From Leucocoprinus leucothites (Eukaryota; Basidiomycota; Agaricomycetes; Agaricales; Agaricaceae): DNA of 64,000 nucleotides. The position numbers and the translations under genes were made by a program. A model generated the notes under the pieces. That model was given only the letters and a program-made list of their open reading frames with translations, ran no database searches and was not told the origin of the DNA. The stretch is taken from contig JAACJO010000008.1 of NCBI GenBank assembly GCA_013368445.1, positions 1,736,001-1,800,000 on the forward strand, in the 5' to 3' direction. Positions 45,686 to 58,400 of the stretch are shown one piece after another (the stretch's first letter is position 1; every line of letters starts with the position of its first letter).

Positions 45686-47952
45686 ATGCCTGCAAGGATA
45701 GGTTATCCCTTATTTTGGCTCTCGTTTGCTGTGATCACAGGACGTGCCGCAATTGGACCCAGTGCCACCCTAACGGTCGCAAATGCTAATATTTCTCCTG
45801 ACGGATTTACACGGGCGTACGTGATCCATCGGTATTTCTTTGTCAACTTGGATGCTCATGCAGGCTTCGAATAGTGCCTCCGTTGTGAATGGAGCGCATC
45901 CAGGACCAGTCATAACGGCGAAAACGGTAACTTTCCTATCCAATGTTATTCTACTCCCTCGGAACTGAAAGATTAACTCAGGGTGAAACATTCAAATTAA
46001 ATGTGGTCAATCAATTGGCGGATCCACAACAAGAAAGAGGAACAAGCATCGTGGGTCCTAATATAATATTCCTCCAGGACTCTTATCTTATTTTGTATCT
46101 AGCACTGGCATGGCTTATTCCAGCATGGTACAAACTTCATGGATGGAACCGTCGGCGTCACTCAATGTCCTATCGCCCCTGGAAAGTCCTTTGAATACTC
46201 GTTCAAGGCGGATCGGCCCGGAACTTTTTGGTACCACTCTCATTTTGGTCGGTATCTAGCTGTAGTTCTCTCCATGTAAACTGACTTTGAACGGTCTACA
46301 GGCCTGCAGTATTGTGATGGCCTGAGGGGGCCTATCGTCATCTACGACCCAGACGACCCCTTGAAAAGACTTTATGATGGTGAGTCAACTCTATGTTTCT
46401 GACCAGCAAGTTGCTGACAGTCATCATTGAGTCGATGACGGTAAGTATGATGTTTATAATGACTGAGGGTTGCTTTGTGCTTATACAGCTCGGTAGATTC
46501 CACTGTTATCACATTATCTGAATGGTATAGCCACTCTTCGTCTAACTATCGGCGTAACTTATATTTAACCTGCTTCCCCGACAGGTATCATACTCTTGCG
46601 GCGTCAATTCCAGGCATTCCAGCAGCAGATAGTACTTTGATTAATGGTAGAGGGCGGTATCCCGGAGGGCCGGCTTCCGATTTGTCTGTTGTGAATGTGC
46701 AGAAAGGGAAGCGATATCGTTTGCGGCTTATATCTATTTCGTGCGATCCGTTCTTCACCTTTTCCATTGACGGTCACGACCTTCAAGTTATTGAGGTCGA
46801 GGGCGCCGAAGTGAAACCCATTACTGTTAACAGCATCAAGATTCTCGCCGGTTAGTCGCTCTACTTACGTCTCTTGTTCAAACCCCAGACTCACATGCCT
46901 CGCCTACCGTTCTCAGGCCAACGTTATTCCATGGTCCTTAACGCAAGTCAGAGCGTTGGAAACTACTGGATCCGTTCATTACCTAGCTCCGGGAATGGGA
47001 TTCTCCCCACGAGTTTTGATGGCGGAATCAACTCTGCTATTCTGAGGTACAAAGGTGCACCTCAAACAGAACCAACCTCCACCCAGCAATCTTCCATAAA
47101 AGCCCTCGCGGAAACCGATCTTCATCCCTTATCCAACCCTTTTGCGCCTGGGAAACCAGCACCTGACGGAGCCGACCTTACTGTCAATCTGACTTTCGGC
47201 TTTGATCCAGCTGTGGTCAAGTATAACGTCAATGGGGCGGTGTTTGAACCTCCTACTGTCCCCGTTCTGTTACAGATTCTCAGTGGTGCAAGGAATGCAC
47301 AAGACCTCCTTCCGTCCGGTGGAGTGATAACCGTGCCAAAGGATAAGGTGATCCAGATCAATGTTCCCAGTGGTCTGATCGGAGGTCCTCATCCATTCCA
47401 CATGCATGGGGTGAGTCGGGCGTCTTGCTTCTCCTGTCAATGGACATGGCCTCATGCTTATGCGACGACCTCAGCACGACTTCAGCGTTGTGAAGGTTGC
47501 TGACGCTGGTCATTTTAACTTTTTAGACCCAGTTCGGCGTGATGTGACTAATATGGGTGAAACTGAGGGCGACTTCATTTCGATTCGTTTCAAGACTGAT
47601 AACCCCGGTCCATGGATCTTCCATTGGTGAGTTGTGGAAAGTTCTGGATTGATTACACAAATTTTACTGACCTATCTCGTCTAGCCATGTAGATTTCCAC
47701 CTTGCTGCGTATGTATTATTGTGATTCCAGAAAGGACTAGGAGCTTATCTCATTTCGGCAGTGGCCTCGCGATAGTGTTTGCTGAAGCACCCGACGAGAT
47801 ACCAGCTGCTGATCCCGTTCCTTGTGAGCCTCCTTTTTATCTGTGTCAGGGAAATTTGATACTAACGAAGAGCTATATCAGCCACGTGGAAGGACTTATG
47901 TCCTACCTGGGATGCTCTCCCTGACGACGTTAAGCACCCACAAATCAGCTGA
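45686..47952 (+). CDS. lac: Laccase (multicopper oxidase, class II)
   Basis: Thirteen frame-checked exons (45686-45816, 45875-45926, 45982-46050, 46103-46247, 46302-46379, 46432-46440, 46497-46524, 46585-46850, 46917-47410, 47475-47626, 47685-47708, 47762-47823, 47882-47952) encode 526 residues. A signal peptide of ~22 residues precedes [19 protein letters not shown]. The four copper motifs are complete: [26 protein letters not shown] and [12 protein letters not shown]. The last places Leu at the T1 axial position, giving a high-potential type. The enzyme oxidises phenols with O2 reduced to water in lignin or pigment chemistry. The final motif has HLAAG where HL(E/D)AG is usual. Exon 6 is only 9 nt, and without it LYDVDDDSTVITL cannot be read. 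Confidence 0.95.
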
Positions 47953-48560
47953 TGGGTAGTTCAATTGATCGAATATCAACTCCTTTCCTAATCCTTAATA
48001 TATTGGCGTTATTCCTAAGACACGCACATCCACCAACCTAGGACTGATGCCATTATCGGTGAAATATTATGGGGTTTCGGCCACATTGTTAGTTGGCTGG
48101 AGTCACGGATCGCCTTCAGTAGGATTTCTGGAAACTGAAGAGTATGATCTGATTTGGTGTTCGGTAGCCCCTATTTGGCCCACTACGCCACATCCAGGCG
48201 GGCGCTAATCACGCTCAGCCGGCAACTTTCTACTTTGAGGGTGACAACCGTGACAGTACCTGACGTTTGCTTTTTCCCATCCCTTTGGTCAGCTGAGCGA
48301 CTCCCTCCACAGCTATCAGTCTACACCACACAGAAGTGCATTGTACAACATCCCTGGTAGGCTGCATTACGAACCTACGGTTGCTGTCTGGTAGCGGGTA
48401 AACCGCTGCTTTTCCCCAATCGATCGACCAGAACCAGAACTCCGGCACGCTTCTACCACGTTCACGAGACATCACAGCTTCATATATAACTTGCTGTTGA
48501 ATCATTACGCACAAGCCCGCGGCTGCCTTACTCCCCCAACCATTCAGACAGCAGAGCAGT
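47953..48560. other. Intergenic between laccase and coiled-coil gene
   Basis: About 600 bp. Frames are short and none has family features. Confidence 0.5.
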
Positions 48561-51378
48561 ATGTCCTTCTTGAACTTGATAAGTGGAGGCAGGAGAACTC
48601 CTGCGCCACCACAGTCCACTTCAGCCACCGCTAGGGTAGAGGCGGCTCGTGCCCACCTATCTCAACCATCACGACAAGCCTCCATAGACTCTTTAGCGCC
48701 TGCTGCGCGCAGCAGGAATCGTCCCTCGAGAGCACAGACGGACTCAGCTTCATTCTCGACCCAATCTTCGCGATCGTCTGCGGTTCCTAGCACTAAGAAA
48801 CCATTTGTGGGTGGGCAAGGCGCAGGTCCATCCTTGCCGCCTAGTGTCAGCTTGTCCCCAGCAGCATCAGAGCTTTCACTCGTCGACACCTTGGGCGACG
48901 ATACGGCTTTGCAAGAGGCTCAATCGCACTCGGGGACATCTATCGTTTTCCCGAAGGCGCCTACGTCGCTGGAACAAGAGTGGATGGAGGTCGAGAATGA
49001 TTCCAGCGACGAAGACGACTTCCTAAGCGATGATGGTCACCGTGCCAAAGATAGTTCAAAGTAAGATTTAGCTGACTGTTCACAGATTACGATGATCTAA
49101 CATTATGTTGGTTTTAAAGGCCCTCTAAGGCACTCAACGAGTCTGTTGTAATGGTGGAGGATGAACATGTTAAAGCCCGTCGACTTGCTGAGGAGCTTGC
49201 GACTACGCAGGAGACGCTATCAGAGATCAGGACCCAGCAATCCACACTCCAACGACACCTGGAGAGTTTGGAGAAGGAGAACCAAGCGAAAGCCTCTCAG
49301 TTGAAGTTGATGAAAGAGACAAACGACTCTGACAAGATCAAAGTGGCCCGAGAGCACGCAGCTGCACTGGACATGAAGCGACGCGAACTTCACGATTTTC
49401 AACGATCACTCGAGACCTTACAACGCGAGTTGAAGGCATACGAAGAAAAGATCGAGATGCTTGTTCAGGAGAACGAGGTCCTCCGTAAGGAGGTCGCTAG
49501 TCTGGAAAAGCAAAGTAGGCGCGAAGAGGAGGGGGTCGAGGCCATGAAGAGAGAGGTCGAAGCTGCAAACACAGCTTTGCGAACATTCAAAGAAAGGAGC
49601 AAGGCCCTTGTTGCGACGGAGAGGGAAGAAAATGCAAAACTGAAGGCAAGAGCTGGTGAGCTCCAGCGCCAGCTCGAGGCATTGGGGGAATGCATCAAAG
49701 AGTCCAACGACGAGCTTCATCGTCTCCGTGGAGCTTTCGAGTCCAGCGAAGATGCTCTCCGCGTCGCTCAAGCAGCTGCTAGCGAGAAGGACAGGGCGTT
49801 ATGCGAAGCCCAGCGTCAGATTGACGCCCTCGAGAAGCAAAAGGAAGCTCTCCATGAGAAGGTGGTTGAGATGGAGACCGAGATCATTGAAGCCAGAAAT
49901 GCGGCTCAGAGGCTCTTGGCCAAGGCGACTGAGGACCACCAACAAAAAATCTCACAAGGCAACGACCGCATAGAATCACTCGAAGACGAGCTCAATACCT
50001 ATTCTACTACCATCCAACAGCTCCGAACCTCGCTCAGAGCCTCGCGTGCAGAGGCAGAAGGCACCACCAAGGTCTCTGAGAATCGCGCCGCTGAGATTGA
50101 GCGCCTTCAGCAGCAAATTTCCTTCCTCGAGGACGAGTTACACTCCAAAGAACAGGACCTCATCGATGCCAATGCTGGTCGCACATCTCAATCCCATCTG
50201 GAAGATAAGATCCGCAATTTGAACATGACAGTAGAGCGACTCAAGTCCGATCATGCTGTCGAGAATCATCATCTTGATGTTCAGCTCAGCAAAGAACGAG
50301 CTCGCATTTCTCAGCTCGAAAAAGAAGTTTCCGCTTCTCATGATCGTCATAAAGAGCTGCGCAGTCGTTTGGAGATGAGCGAACAGTCTCGCCGGATGTT
50401 GAGAGATCAGCTTACCAGGCGCAATGAGGAAACCGGCAAGGACCGTCGTGACAGTGGCGGAATCAACCTATCCTCTAGCATTATTCAAGATCCAGCTCAA
50501 TCACCCAACGACCAGGTGTATAATCTCCTTCGCAACCTCAACTACGAGATCTTCCAGACGGCAGCTCTCCTCGCGGACTCCCTCTGCAACATTCCCCGTC
50601 CTTCCTCCAGCAACTCCAACCCAAGCGAGCTGATCGACCAAGAAACCACATCCCTACTCGGACCTTTCCTCCTTGCCCTCGTTCAATCACAGACCACTGT
50701 CCCATTAGACTCCTATGACCCCTACCCACTACAAACAGCCATCCAAGCCACCCTCGTATGCTGTAGCACCCGCGTCATGACCGCATGGTACCCAGGACAC
50801 TGGGATCACAGCGACTTCCTCGCTTCCACCTACATCCGCATTCGTGAGGCAGAGGGTATCGCTGCGTCTGATTCATGGAAAGCTATGACGCGTGCAAGGT
50901 TGAGGCCCACTACCACGACTGTTGCTCGTGTCGTTGACTTTTTGGAGGAATGTTTGGATACTATTTTCCGATATGCTGGATGGCCTGCCGTGAACACGGC
51001 GGCGACGTCATCGTCGTCTTCTGGGCCCACGGTACCAAGACTGTTGAGTCTCTTCTCCGAGATCACCGCGAGAAGCTTTCTGCACTTGCTCGTCACACTC
51101 TTCGTCTCAACGTTCTCCTGGACAGCGTCAACCCCCAACTTGAGCCTGCATTTGTCGAACCTGGATCCATCTTCGATCCATACGTGATGGATCGTGACGA
51201 TGGTGTTAGTGAAAGCCACAGCTCGGAGGATGACGATGAAGTTGTGTCCACTAGCGAAATCGGATTACGTAAGGTCGGTATTGAAGGGATAGGGGGTAGC
51301 AGTAGCAGCAGCAGCACCCACAGGCGAAGAATTGTCTTGAGGCCAAAAGTCATCCTGAAGTCATCTTTTGAAGCTTGA
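48561..51378 (+). CDS. Large coiled-coil protein, function unknown
   Basis: Three frame-checked exons (48561-49060, 49120-50989, 51040-51378) encode 902 residues. Residues 1-170 are Ser/Pro/Ala-rich and end in an acidic stretch (NDSSDEDDFLSDDG). Residues ~175-630 form a nearly continuous heptad-rich coiled coil dense in Glu, Lys, Gln and Arg. The C-terminal ~270 residues are globular, with VYNLLRNLNYEIFQTAALLA, then MTAWYPGHW and a tail ending in a Ser run and RRRIVLRPKVILK. The last intron (50 nt) is inferred because it joins two strongly coding frames. The architecture suits a tether or scaffold, such as a golgin, spindle or septum protein, but no family was recognised. Its 3' end converges with the HECT gene, 186 bp apart. 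Confidence 0.85.
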
Positions 51379-51564
51379 GTACTTGAGTATGGATCTCTCT
51401 CAAACGCTACCATTTTTTCTTTGCACTTGTAGTTGTATCGTCGACTGCATGTTTCACTTGTAGTATGCCCTAACTTTTTCTTGTTGTATTATGTATGTCA
51501 TGTAAACAGTCCTCATTGGAATAGCCATTTATGCAATACACTGAAACAATGAACACGTCACCAA

Positions 51565-54500
51565 TTACGACAAATCAAATCCAGCATTAGAAGTAATAGC
51601 TTGTAGTAGCTTCGTCCTTAATGTCTTCTCTGAAGTGTACCTCGGCAACTGGTCAATCAGCCGTCAGCCCAATAAGTTCATGAGGTAGTGTGACGAAAGA
51701 ATATGTACCTTCAGCAGGTTAACACAAGTACTGGCGGTTGGCAGACGTAGCTGGTCGGGGCCAGCATCACGGATAGAAAAGTTCGGAACCAGCTCTTTGA
51801 ATCCCAGTAACGGCGGCCGACTACAGCTTGATACGAATCGAAGTAAGAGGCGTTTCTGATCCTCCGAGAAGGAGTTGACGACCTGGGTGGGATAAAAACA
51901 CTCAGGTTTGGACCAAACCAGGGGTAGTGGACTCGAGGAACAAACCTTCCAAAACAAGAGAATGGTGGGATGCCCAGGATCATATAACCCTCCATAATTC
52001 GTATTGTTCTTCAAATCCTGGATATCGATAGACGTATTTACTCCTCCGAGAAGAATCTGCACCTCTTGCTGATTAAACATTCTACATGACGCCACATTTA
52101 GCAATGTCCAACGAGTGAAAACGACGGGCAAGGAAGCACGTACCTGAGCCACTTGGATCAATCATCTCTGATAGGCCCTCAAAGAACGCATTACTCTGTA
52201 GCTTGATCTGCTTGCTCAACCGATAATGCGAGATCAAGTAGATATACGTCAGGCGATTCTCCTTTGTCACTGGTGTTTCGCTTCCGTTGGGTATGAGATC
52301 AATAGACTTGGTCACACCGAACTCTGCATAACAACGATCATAAATGGGTCTGAGGGATGGGTAATGGAAGAAAGTAAACGCACCATCTACAGCAACAGTG
52401 AAGTTTAGCGAGAGGTCCTCTGGGTTCCCGGTGTAGTGTTTGAGGAAGATCAAGCCATTGTACAACTCGGGATCGAGAGAAACGAGGTCATCCAAGAAGC
52501 TTTGCTTTCCCAGCCACTGTAGTACCATTAGTCAACCTCAATGCCCGCAGAGTGCGCAAGGATAAGCGTTACCAACGCACCTTTGAAAGGAAGAACCCAG
52601 CAAATGCGACATCTACCAAGATACCCTCATACATGGCTTTGCCCAACATTCTGCCAATGAAGCGATACCAGTTCAAACTATGTGCTAAAATTTTCAAATC
52701 ATATTGTCAGAAGGCAAGTTAGATTGAGGATTAAACCCGAGCATACGCACGTTCAGTGGCATAAGTGTGTGGATTAGGATAAAGTTCATTCTTCTTAGTC
52801 GCCAACCAAAGCCCACGATCCGTATCAAAGACCTCTTTAGACAGCGACGTCAAGAACTCCTTGAACACTCCTCCACCATCGATACCCGCTCTGACAAATA
52901 CACAGTCAATTGCACGTCACGGCCAGGCTCAAGTTCAAACGAAACTCACTCTTCCTGCCCAAACTGATCAATAAACGTAATCTCAATCGGCTGCTTCAAA
53001 TCCGCCTCCGCAAGTCTATCAAACCCATCCTGGGCAACCATCTCCCTCCTCACTTGCACTCTTGTCTTATTCCCAAACCCCATCATCGCCCTTGACGGCA
53101 CTGATGACCTCGTCGATGCAGACTCCAGGTTTGCTCCATGGGCAACCATATCGTTGTACACGAATTCGCGGAAAATGCGAACACGCGTTTCAAATGGGAT
53201 GGCAAAAGGGATGTTGTTGAGGATTCCGAGACGGGGTGACATTTGTGCCAATTGGAATTTGGTGAGTTGGCGGGTGCGGACGCCGCTTTCGGAGAGCATT
53301 TGACGATCGTCGAGGCTTGTGGGTTGCGGTTAGGTGGATAAGAAGATGCGAGGAGGGGGTTGTGCTTACATTGCAGCTTCGACAAACGATTGAAGATCGA
53401 TTTCTGACTCGACCAACCAGTGATCGCGGGGGACGAAAGGTTTCCTTGAACTGAAGGCAAATAAACGTCAAGCTACACCCTACAACCACTACCAGTGAGG
53501 ACTCACTCTCTGGCGTGTATCGCAACTAAACAGCGGGTTACTTTATCCCTAACAGTCTCCCATGGACACTTCAGGTCCTGTGTAACCAGTTGCTGTCCGG
53601 GCGTTGTGTACTCTTCTCTCCAGTATAGTGTAACTGCGATGTTGAGCAGCTGTTTGCTAAACCGCCGCAAATCGTCCAACATGAGGGGGTTTCGAGTGGC
53701 CCCAGTTTCACTGAAGAACTCGTCGTCGCCCATTGTCAATAGAGCCTGAGAATAGAGATCAGTAAGCAGCACCAGCGGTGGCCAGTACGCCTGTGTTGAC
53801 GGGTCTACAGCATTGAAAGATGAGTAAACTGGATTCGTGAATGAGAGAGCAGGACGGACCGCTCAAGTTCGTATTCGACTGCCCAATCTGACTCCTAAGG
53901 ACGTATTGTCGGTACAAAATCCGGATGATTCCTCCACTCGCCAGGCCAGCGATAGTGTTGAGAATAGCATCCTTCTTCGATGGCCATACAAGGACGAGGG
54001 TTAAAAGGAATGTAACAAAGTTGAGAAGGACACTATCACTTTTGTTCGCGATAGCGAAGAGAGATGCGATATGACTGGCGCTTGGAATGGACCCGAGACG
54101 CTTGACAGTACGATTATCGAGCTTCGGGAGGGGAGAAGGCTCCTCGAATGAGCTGACGGCAACGACAGTAATACCGTGCCCGTCATCCGAATCCGACTCA
54201 GGGTCACCCTGACCAATCGAAGATTGTATCGACCGTTTCTTCGCGGCTGCCTCAGGGTCGAGGGCATTAGCTGGGAGACTATTCATGAGTGCAGAAAGGA
54301 GTTTGAGGTATGTGCCGACAGTTTGTGAGGGTAGTCGAGGGATATGGGGAGAGGCGAACATGTATAGATTGGCGATTAGGTGTATGCGAGCTTCGATGGA
54401 GAGGGATTGCACGAGGTCGGGTATGGACTTGCGTAACACCGATAGATGTGTCCAAGGTAGGTGAGATGCGAGGAAGGAGATAGACGGTATGGGTAGGCGG

Positions 54501-55356
54501 TTGGGCAGCAGAGGTATCGTAAGGATCTGCTGAAATATTGATACAAGCACGGACGTGAATGGTGGGGCGCTGGGTTGGGTGTCACCCAGTGGCACAGATG
54601 TAAGTTGAACAATAAGCGGTAGTGAAGGCATATTCTTGGAGTTGATTGGCTGCAAAGAGTCAGCGAAATTCAGGTAGATATGGGATGAGCGACGTACGAC
54701 GGATGTGACAGCCTGTGCAAGCAGAGAGTAGAAATTACGTCGGAGGAGATAGTCAAGAATAGAATGTGTGACCTGAGTACCTTCAGTCCTAGGCTGTAGA
54801 AGAGCGTTCAGAACGTTCAGATGGGCAACAGCGTATTGCGACCTTCGATACCGTCAGTATGATATCAAATAATAAGCCAACATTTCCGTCACATACATCG
54901 GATAATGGGCCACAGAAGTCAAGATGAAGAAGGCAGCCTGTCGTAGCAATATGAACCAGCTCTCAGAGTCTTTTCCGTTCAACGGCTTAAAGAGAACATC
55001 TTTCTGAAATTAGGGGGATTGACAACAGATCTCCGGAGAGACTTACCTTCATTCATCGCACATGACCAAGACCCGAGCACCTCCTCATCGTGTCCCATGA
55101 GCACAAGACATCTCAACCCCGTCAAACTCGTCGGATCTGCCTCAAACATCTGTCTCAGCTCTCTGCGCGTCCTCCGCGCCTCGCTGATTCCTCGCCACCA
55201 CGCTTGAAGTTTAATAGCGTTTTCTTGTCGGCGTCTGATTTCACGCCTCTCCTCACGCTCTTTGCGTGCGTCTCGTAGGACATCTCGACCTAAGGCTGTA
55301 GATGCACCGCCGAGGTTTATTCTGCGTCGAGTCTCGTCGCCGAATATAGGGATCAT
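51565..55356 (-). CDS. HECT-type E3 ubiquitin ligase (Hul5/UBE3C-like)
   Basis: A multi-exon minus-strand gene. The start at 55356 opens [17 protein letters not shown], the characteristic N-terminus of the Hul5/UBE3C family. An IQ-like helix follows ([17 protein letters not shown]). A long alpha-helical middle spans about 54655-53500. The HECT domain begins around 53300. Pieces include [30 protein letters not shown] [49 protein letters not shown] and the catalytic [14 protein letters not shown], whose Cys accepts ubiquitin from E2; it ends in AGFDLS. Family members act at the proteasome to extend ubiquitin chains and prevent stalled degradation. Intron positions were not all worked out. An upstream in-frame ATG at 55416 would leave only 26 bp to the preceding gene. 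Confidence 0.92.
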
Positions 55357-55442
55357 GGTAGTAGAAGGTAAAGAGAGCAAGTTGCTCAGCACACGGCGAC
55401 TACATACGCAAGCCAATTTATTGTCACGTGCGATGGCTATAT

Positions 55443-58400
55443 TTAGTTACCTCCGTCTGTCCCTGAACTGACCCTGAAAGCATCCACCACCGATTTCGGT
55501 TCGCGATACTCGGCAATTGGAATGAAAGGGTACTTGAATCTAGTGGCAATCGTCGGAGAGATATGAATAGCATATAAATCGGTACGCACCCAAATGCCTC
55601 AGGCCCACCGACCTTGAGCCCGACTTCAGTCTTCCAAAGTGGATGGCCTGCAAGCGCGATGACTTTTCCAACCTTACTCAGCTAAGTACACGAGACGAAA
55701 AGGGAGTTCTCTTACCTGTTACTCTCAGACCATAAGCGTCTAAACATATTTTAGTACTCTCCTGTGAATGAGTCAAGTGAGAGCTTACATTCAGGCGTCC
55801 CAAGATGCGACCCAGTCTGCGAATCCAGGACAGTAATCAGGTCTGGTACACTCGCCACGACCTATTCACAATCAATGAGTCCTCTCAAGCAAGCCCAAAA
55901 CAGTTGAACAGACCGTCTGTGTCCCATCTTCCTTCTCCAAATACGCAGCCAGATCCTCATTCTGGAACGGAATTCGAAGTGTTGTGCCAGGTTCAGACTG
56001 CCCCATCGTCGACGTTCGTTCCTCTGACATGTCCTCCTTTTCATCATCTAGAAGTGGAGCAACTCGTACATATCCCCAAGTAAACCCTGCTCTAACTTCC
56101 TGTTACTCATTCTCGTCAGAATCACTACCAGGGTCATAATAAATATCCTTACCCGCGAAACCTCTACAATCTTCCCAATAAACAAACACTTCCCATTCTG
56201 ACACTCCAAAATCTTTTCCGCTACGCGTGAAATCATGCTAACCAACACCCAAAACCATCACCCAACTTCCCTACACCCGAAATAAATAAACATCACTCAC
56301 TTCTTCTGCCGACAAATACAAATCGCACGACCAATCCACCACGCCAAACTCAAACACCTCGTAATCCCATAATCCCTCGCCTCCGACACAGCAAGCGGAG
56401 CAGGGCACAGAGCTGCAGACGACCCCATTTCTGTAGTTATGACACGCATAATTGTTTCAACCATAGCGTCGTTTTTAACTCTGGGTAAGATCTGCATGGA
56501 TTATTATGATGAAAGCTAAGGGCGATAGAGTATTGTCGGTACGCACCACGACGTTGCCGTTTCCGTCCGCTAATGCGCATGGGACAAGAGCATTTGGCCG
56601 GTTGTAAACAGCTGAAGAAACCTGTAAGTCTCAATGCGCTTCTGCTAGCCAATCAGACATACAAACAGTAAGCTGGTTTATCCTTGGATAAGCTGCCAAA
56701 CCTCATCAGTCCCATTCAACTCAAAGTATCAAAGAACTCAACACACACCTCGACCCATAGTATCCCCATCAAACGCAGGTAGTCCAAGATAACTAATATT
56801 TACTACCGTCACTCCGGCGTTTCAATCATCACAGCATTCAACACCCACCTCGACAAAGCCAAAGCTTGCAGCCCATTCGACCCTCCAATCTCATCACTAA
56901 ATGTCGCCACAAACTCAATATTTCCACAATACTTTGCGAGCTCTTTCGCCCCTTCGAGCAGATGCCTTGGATCTCGAAGTCGTTCGACGCCGACTGATGG
57001 TGAGCCCATAAATGCTGAATAGTGTACAGGTTTCCGTTAGGTGTGTTGCATGACCATTATGAGAAAACAAGAGACGAGTTTACCTCCACGAGCAAGAAAT
57101 CCATCGGGAGGAAGGGATTTGTGATCGACCACCCGGATAGTTCCACCTCGACGTAGTGCCTCTAAACAGATGAGGTAAGTCGAGTATGGTGATCCTCCAC
57201 CGCCCTAATTGCCCATGAGCAACTTAAAAATTCGACAGTTGTACCGGACTCACTGTTCCGAGAACACCACAACCTTCCATAACGAATACTACATATATGA
57301 TAGTCAGCTCTGAGAGACACTTGTCGAGAACAGACTCACATAAATCCGTCTCCGACAGGATCCATTCATCACCCACTACCTTCGGCCTATAATCCTCATA
57401 ATCCACCTCATCCACACTATCTCCCTGTTCCGTTTTCTGTCCAAGGTCGACGACAGAACCTGCATACGCATCATCTCCAGTATCACCCTCGCCCTCATTC
57501 TCATCTTCAGCATCAACGTTAACCTTCTCCACCCCTAACTCCCCAACAGCTTTCACAACCACTCTCATCGCTCCATTCGCAACATACGCAAGAGGTACAA
57601 CATCCACTCTCACCACCCTCACCGTCTCCTCTCTCGCACCTCTCTCCACCGCTTTCTTCACCGCCTCATGCTTAACACCATCCACCAACCTTGTTATTTC
57701 TTCCGGAGACGGATTCGGCGTGGGTGGGATGATTATTGTATCAACGTCTCCAGAGATACTGGCAATTGCCGCCCCGATGGCATTCGCTACGTCGTGATAT
57801 GGTGGTGTGCTGTCAATGGTGAATTAAATATAAGAGTAAGAGGGGACGAGAAGAAAAAGTGGTAGAGGAGACGCACATGATTCGACTGACTCCGCGGAGA
57901 GTAATTGGGCAGATAATAGAACCACCGCCGACGAGTAGAACGTCTATATCCTCTGGTGAGGTTTTCATTTTGTCAATTGCAATCTTCTCCAGAAATTAGA
58001 TTCTCACAGACCAAATCTTAGAGAAATGGCTTACACTTAGTAGCTTATGGATCGCCTTCTGTCCACCCTGAACCACATCCTCTGAGAGATTCTTAACTTC
58101 GTCTGCACTTCCTATATCGGATAAGTGCCTGGCGCGAACGAGTACATCCGTCGTTGTTGTCGTAGATCCCCCAAATACTAGAGCTTCTTGTTCCAGCTAG
58201 TAGTGTACGTTCAGGATAGTTCGTATATGTAGCGTGCATAATGGTACTTACACGGTTACCAACAGAATCGGGTCCAACAGTTACTGCTCCTCCCTCGTGA
58301 ACATGAACTCGCGAACCGCCCCCCAAGCCGATAGAATGGACGTCGGGCATGGAGAAACTATAGTACCTCTGCTCCAGTGGCGGTATAGGCTGGCATGACA

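Noticed and set aside
50950..51187. Reading the coiled-coil gene straight through to the stop at 51187
   Set aside because: The read-through tail is Ser/Thr-rich without conservation cues, while removing the 50-nt GT-AG intron at 50990-51039 joins a strongly coding frame ending at 51378.
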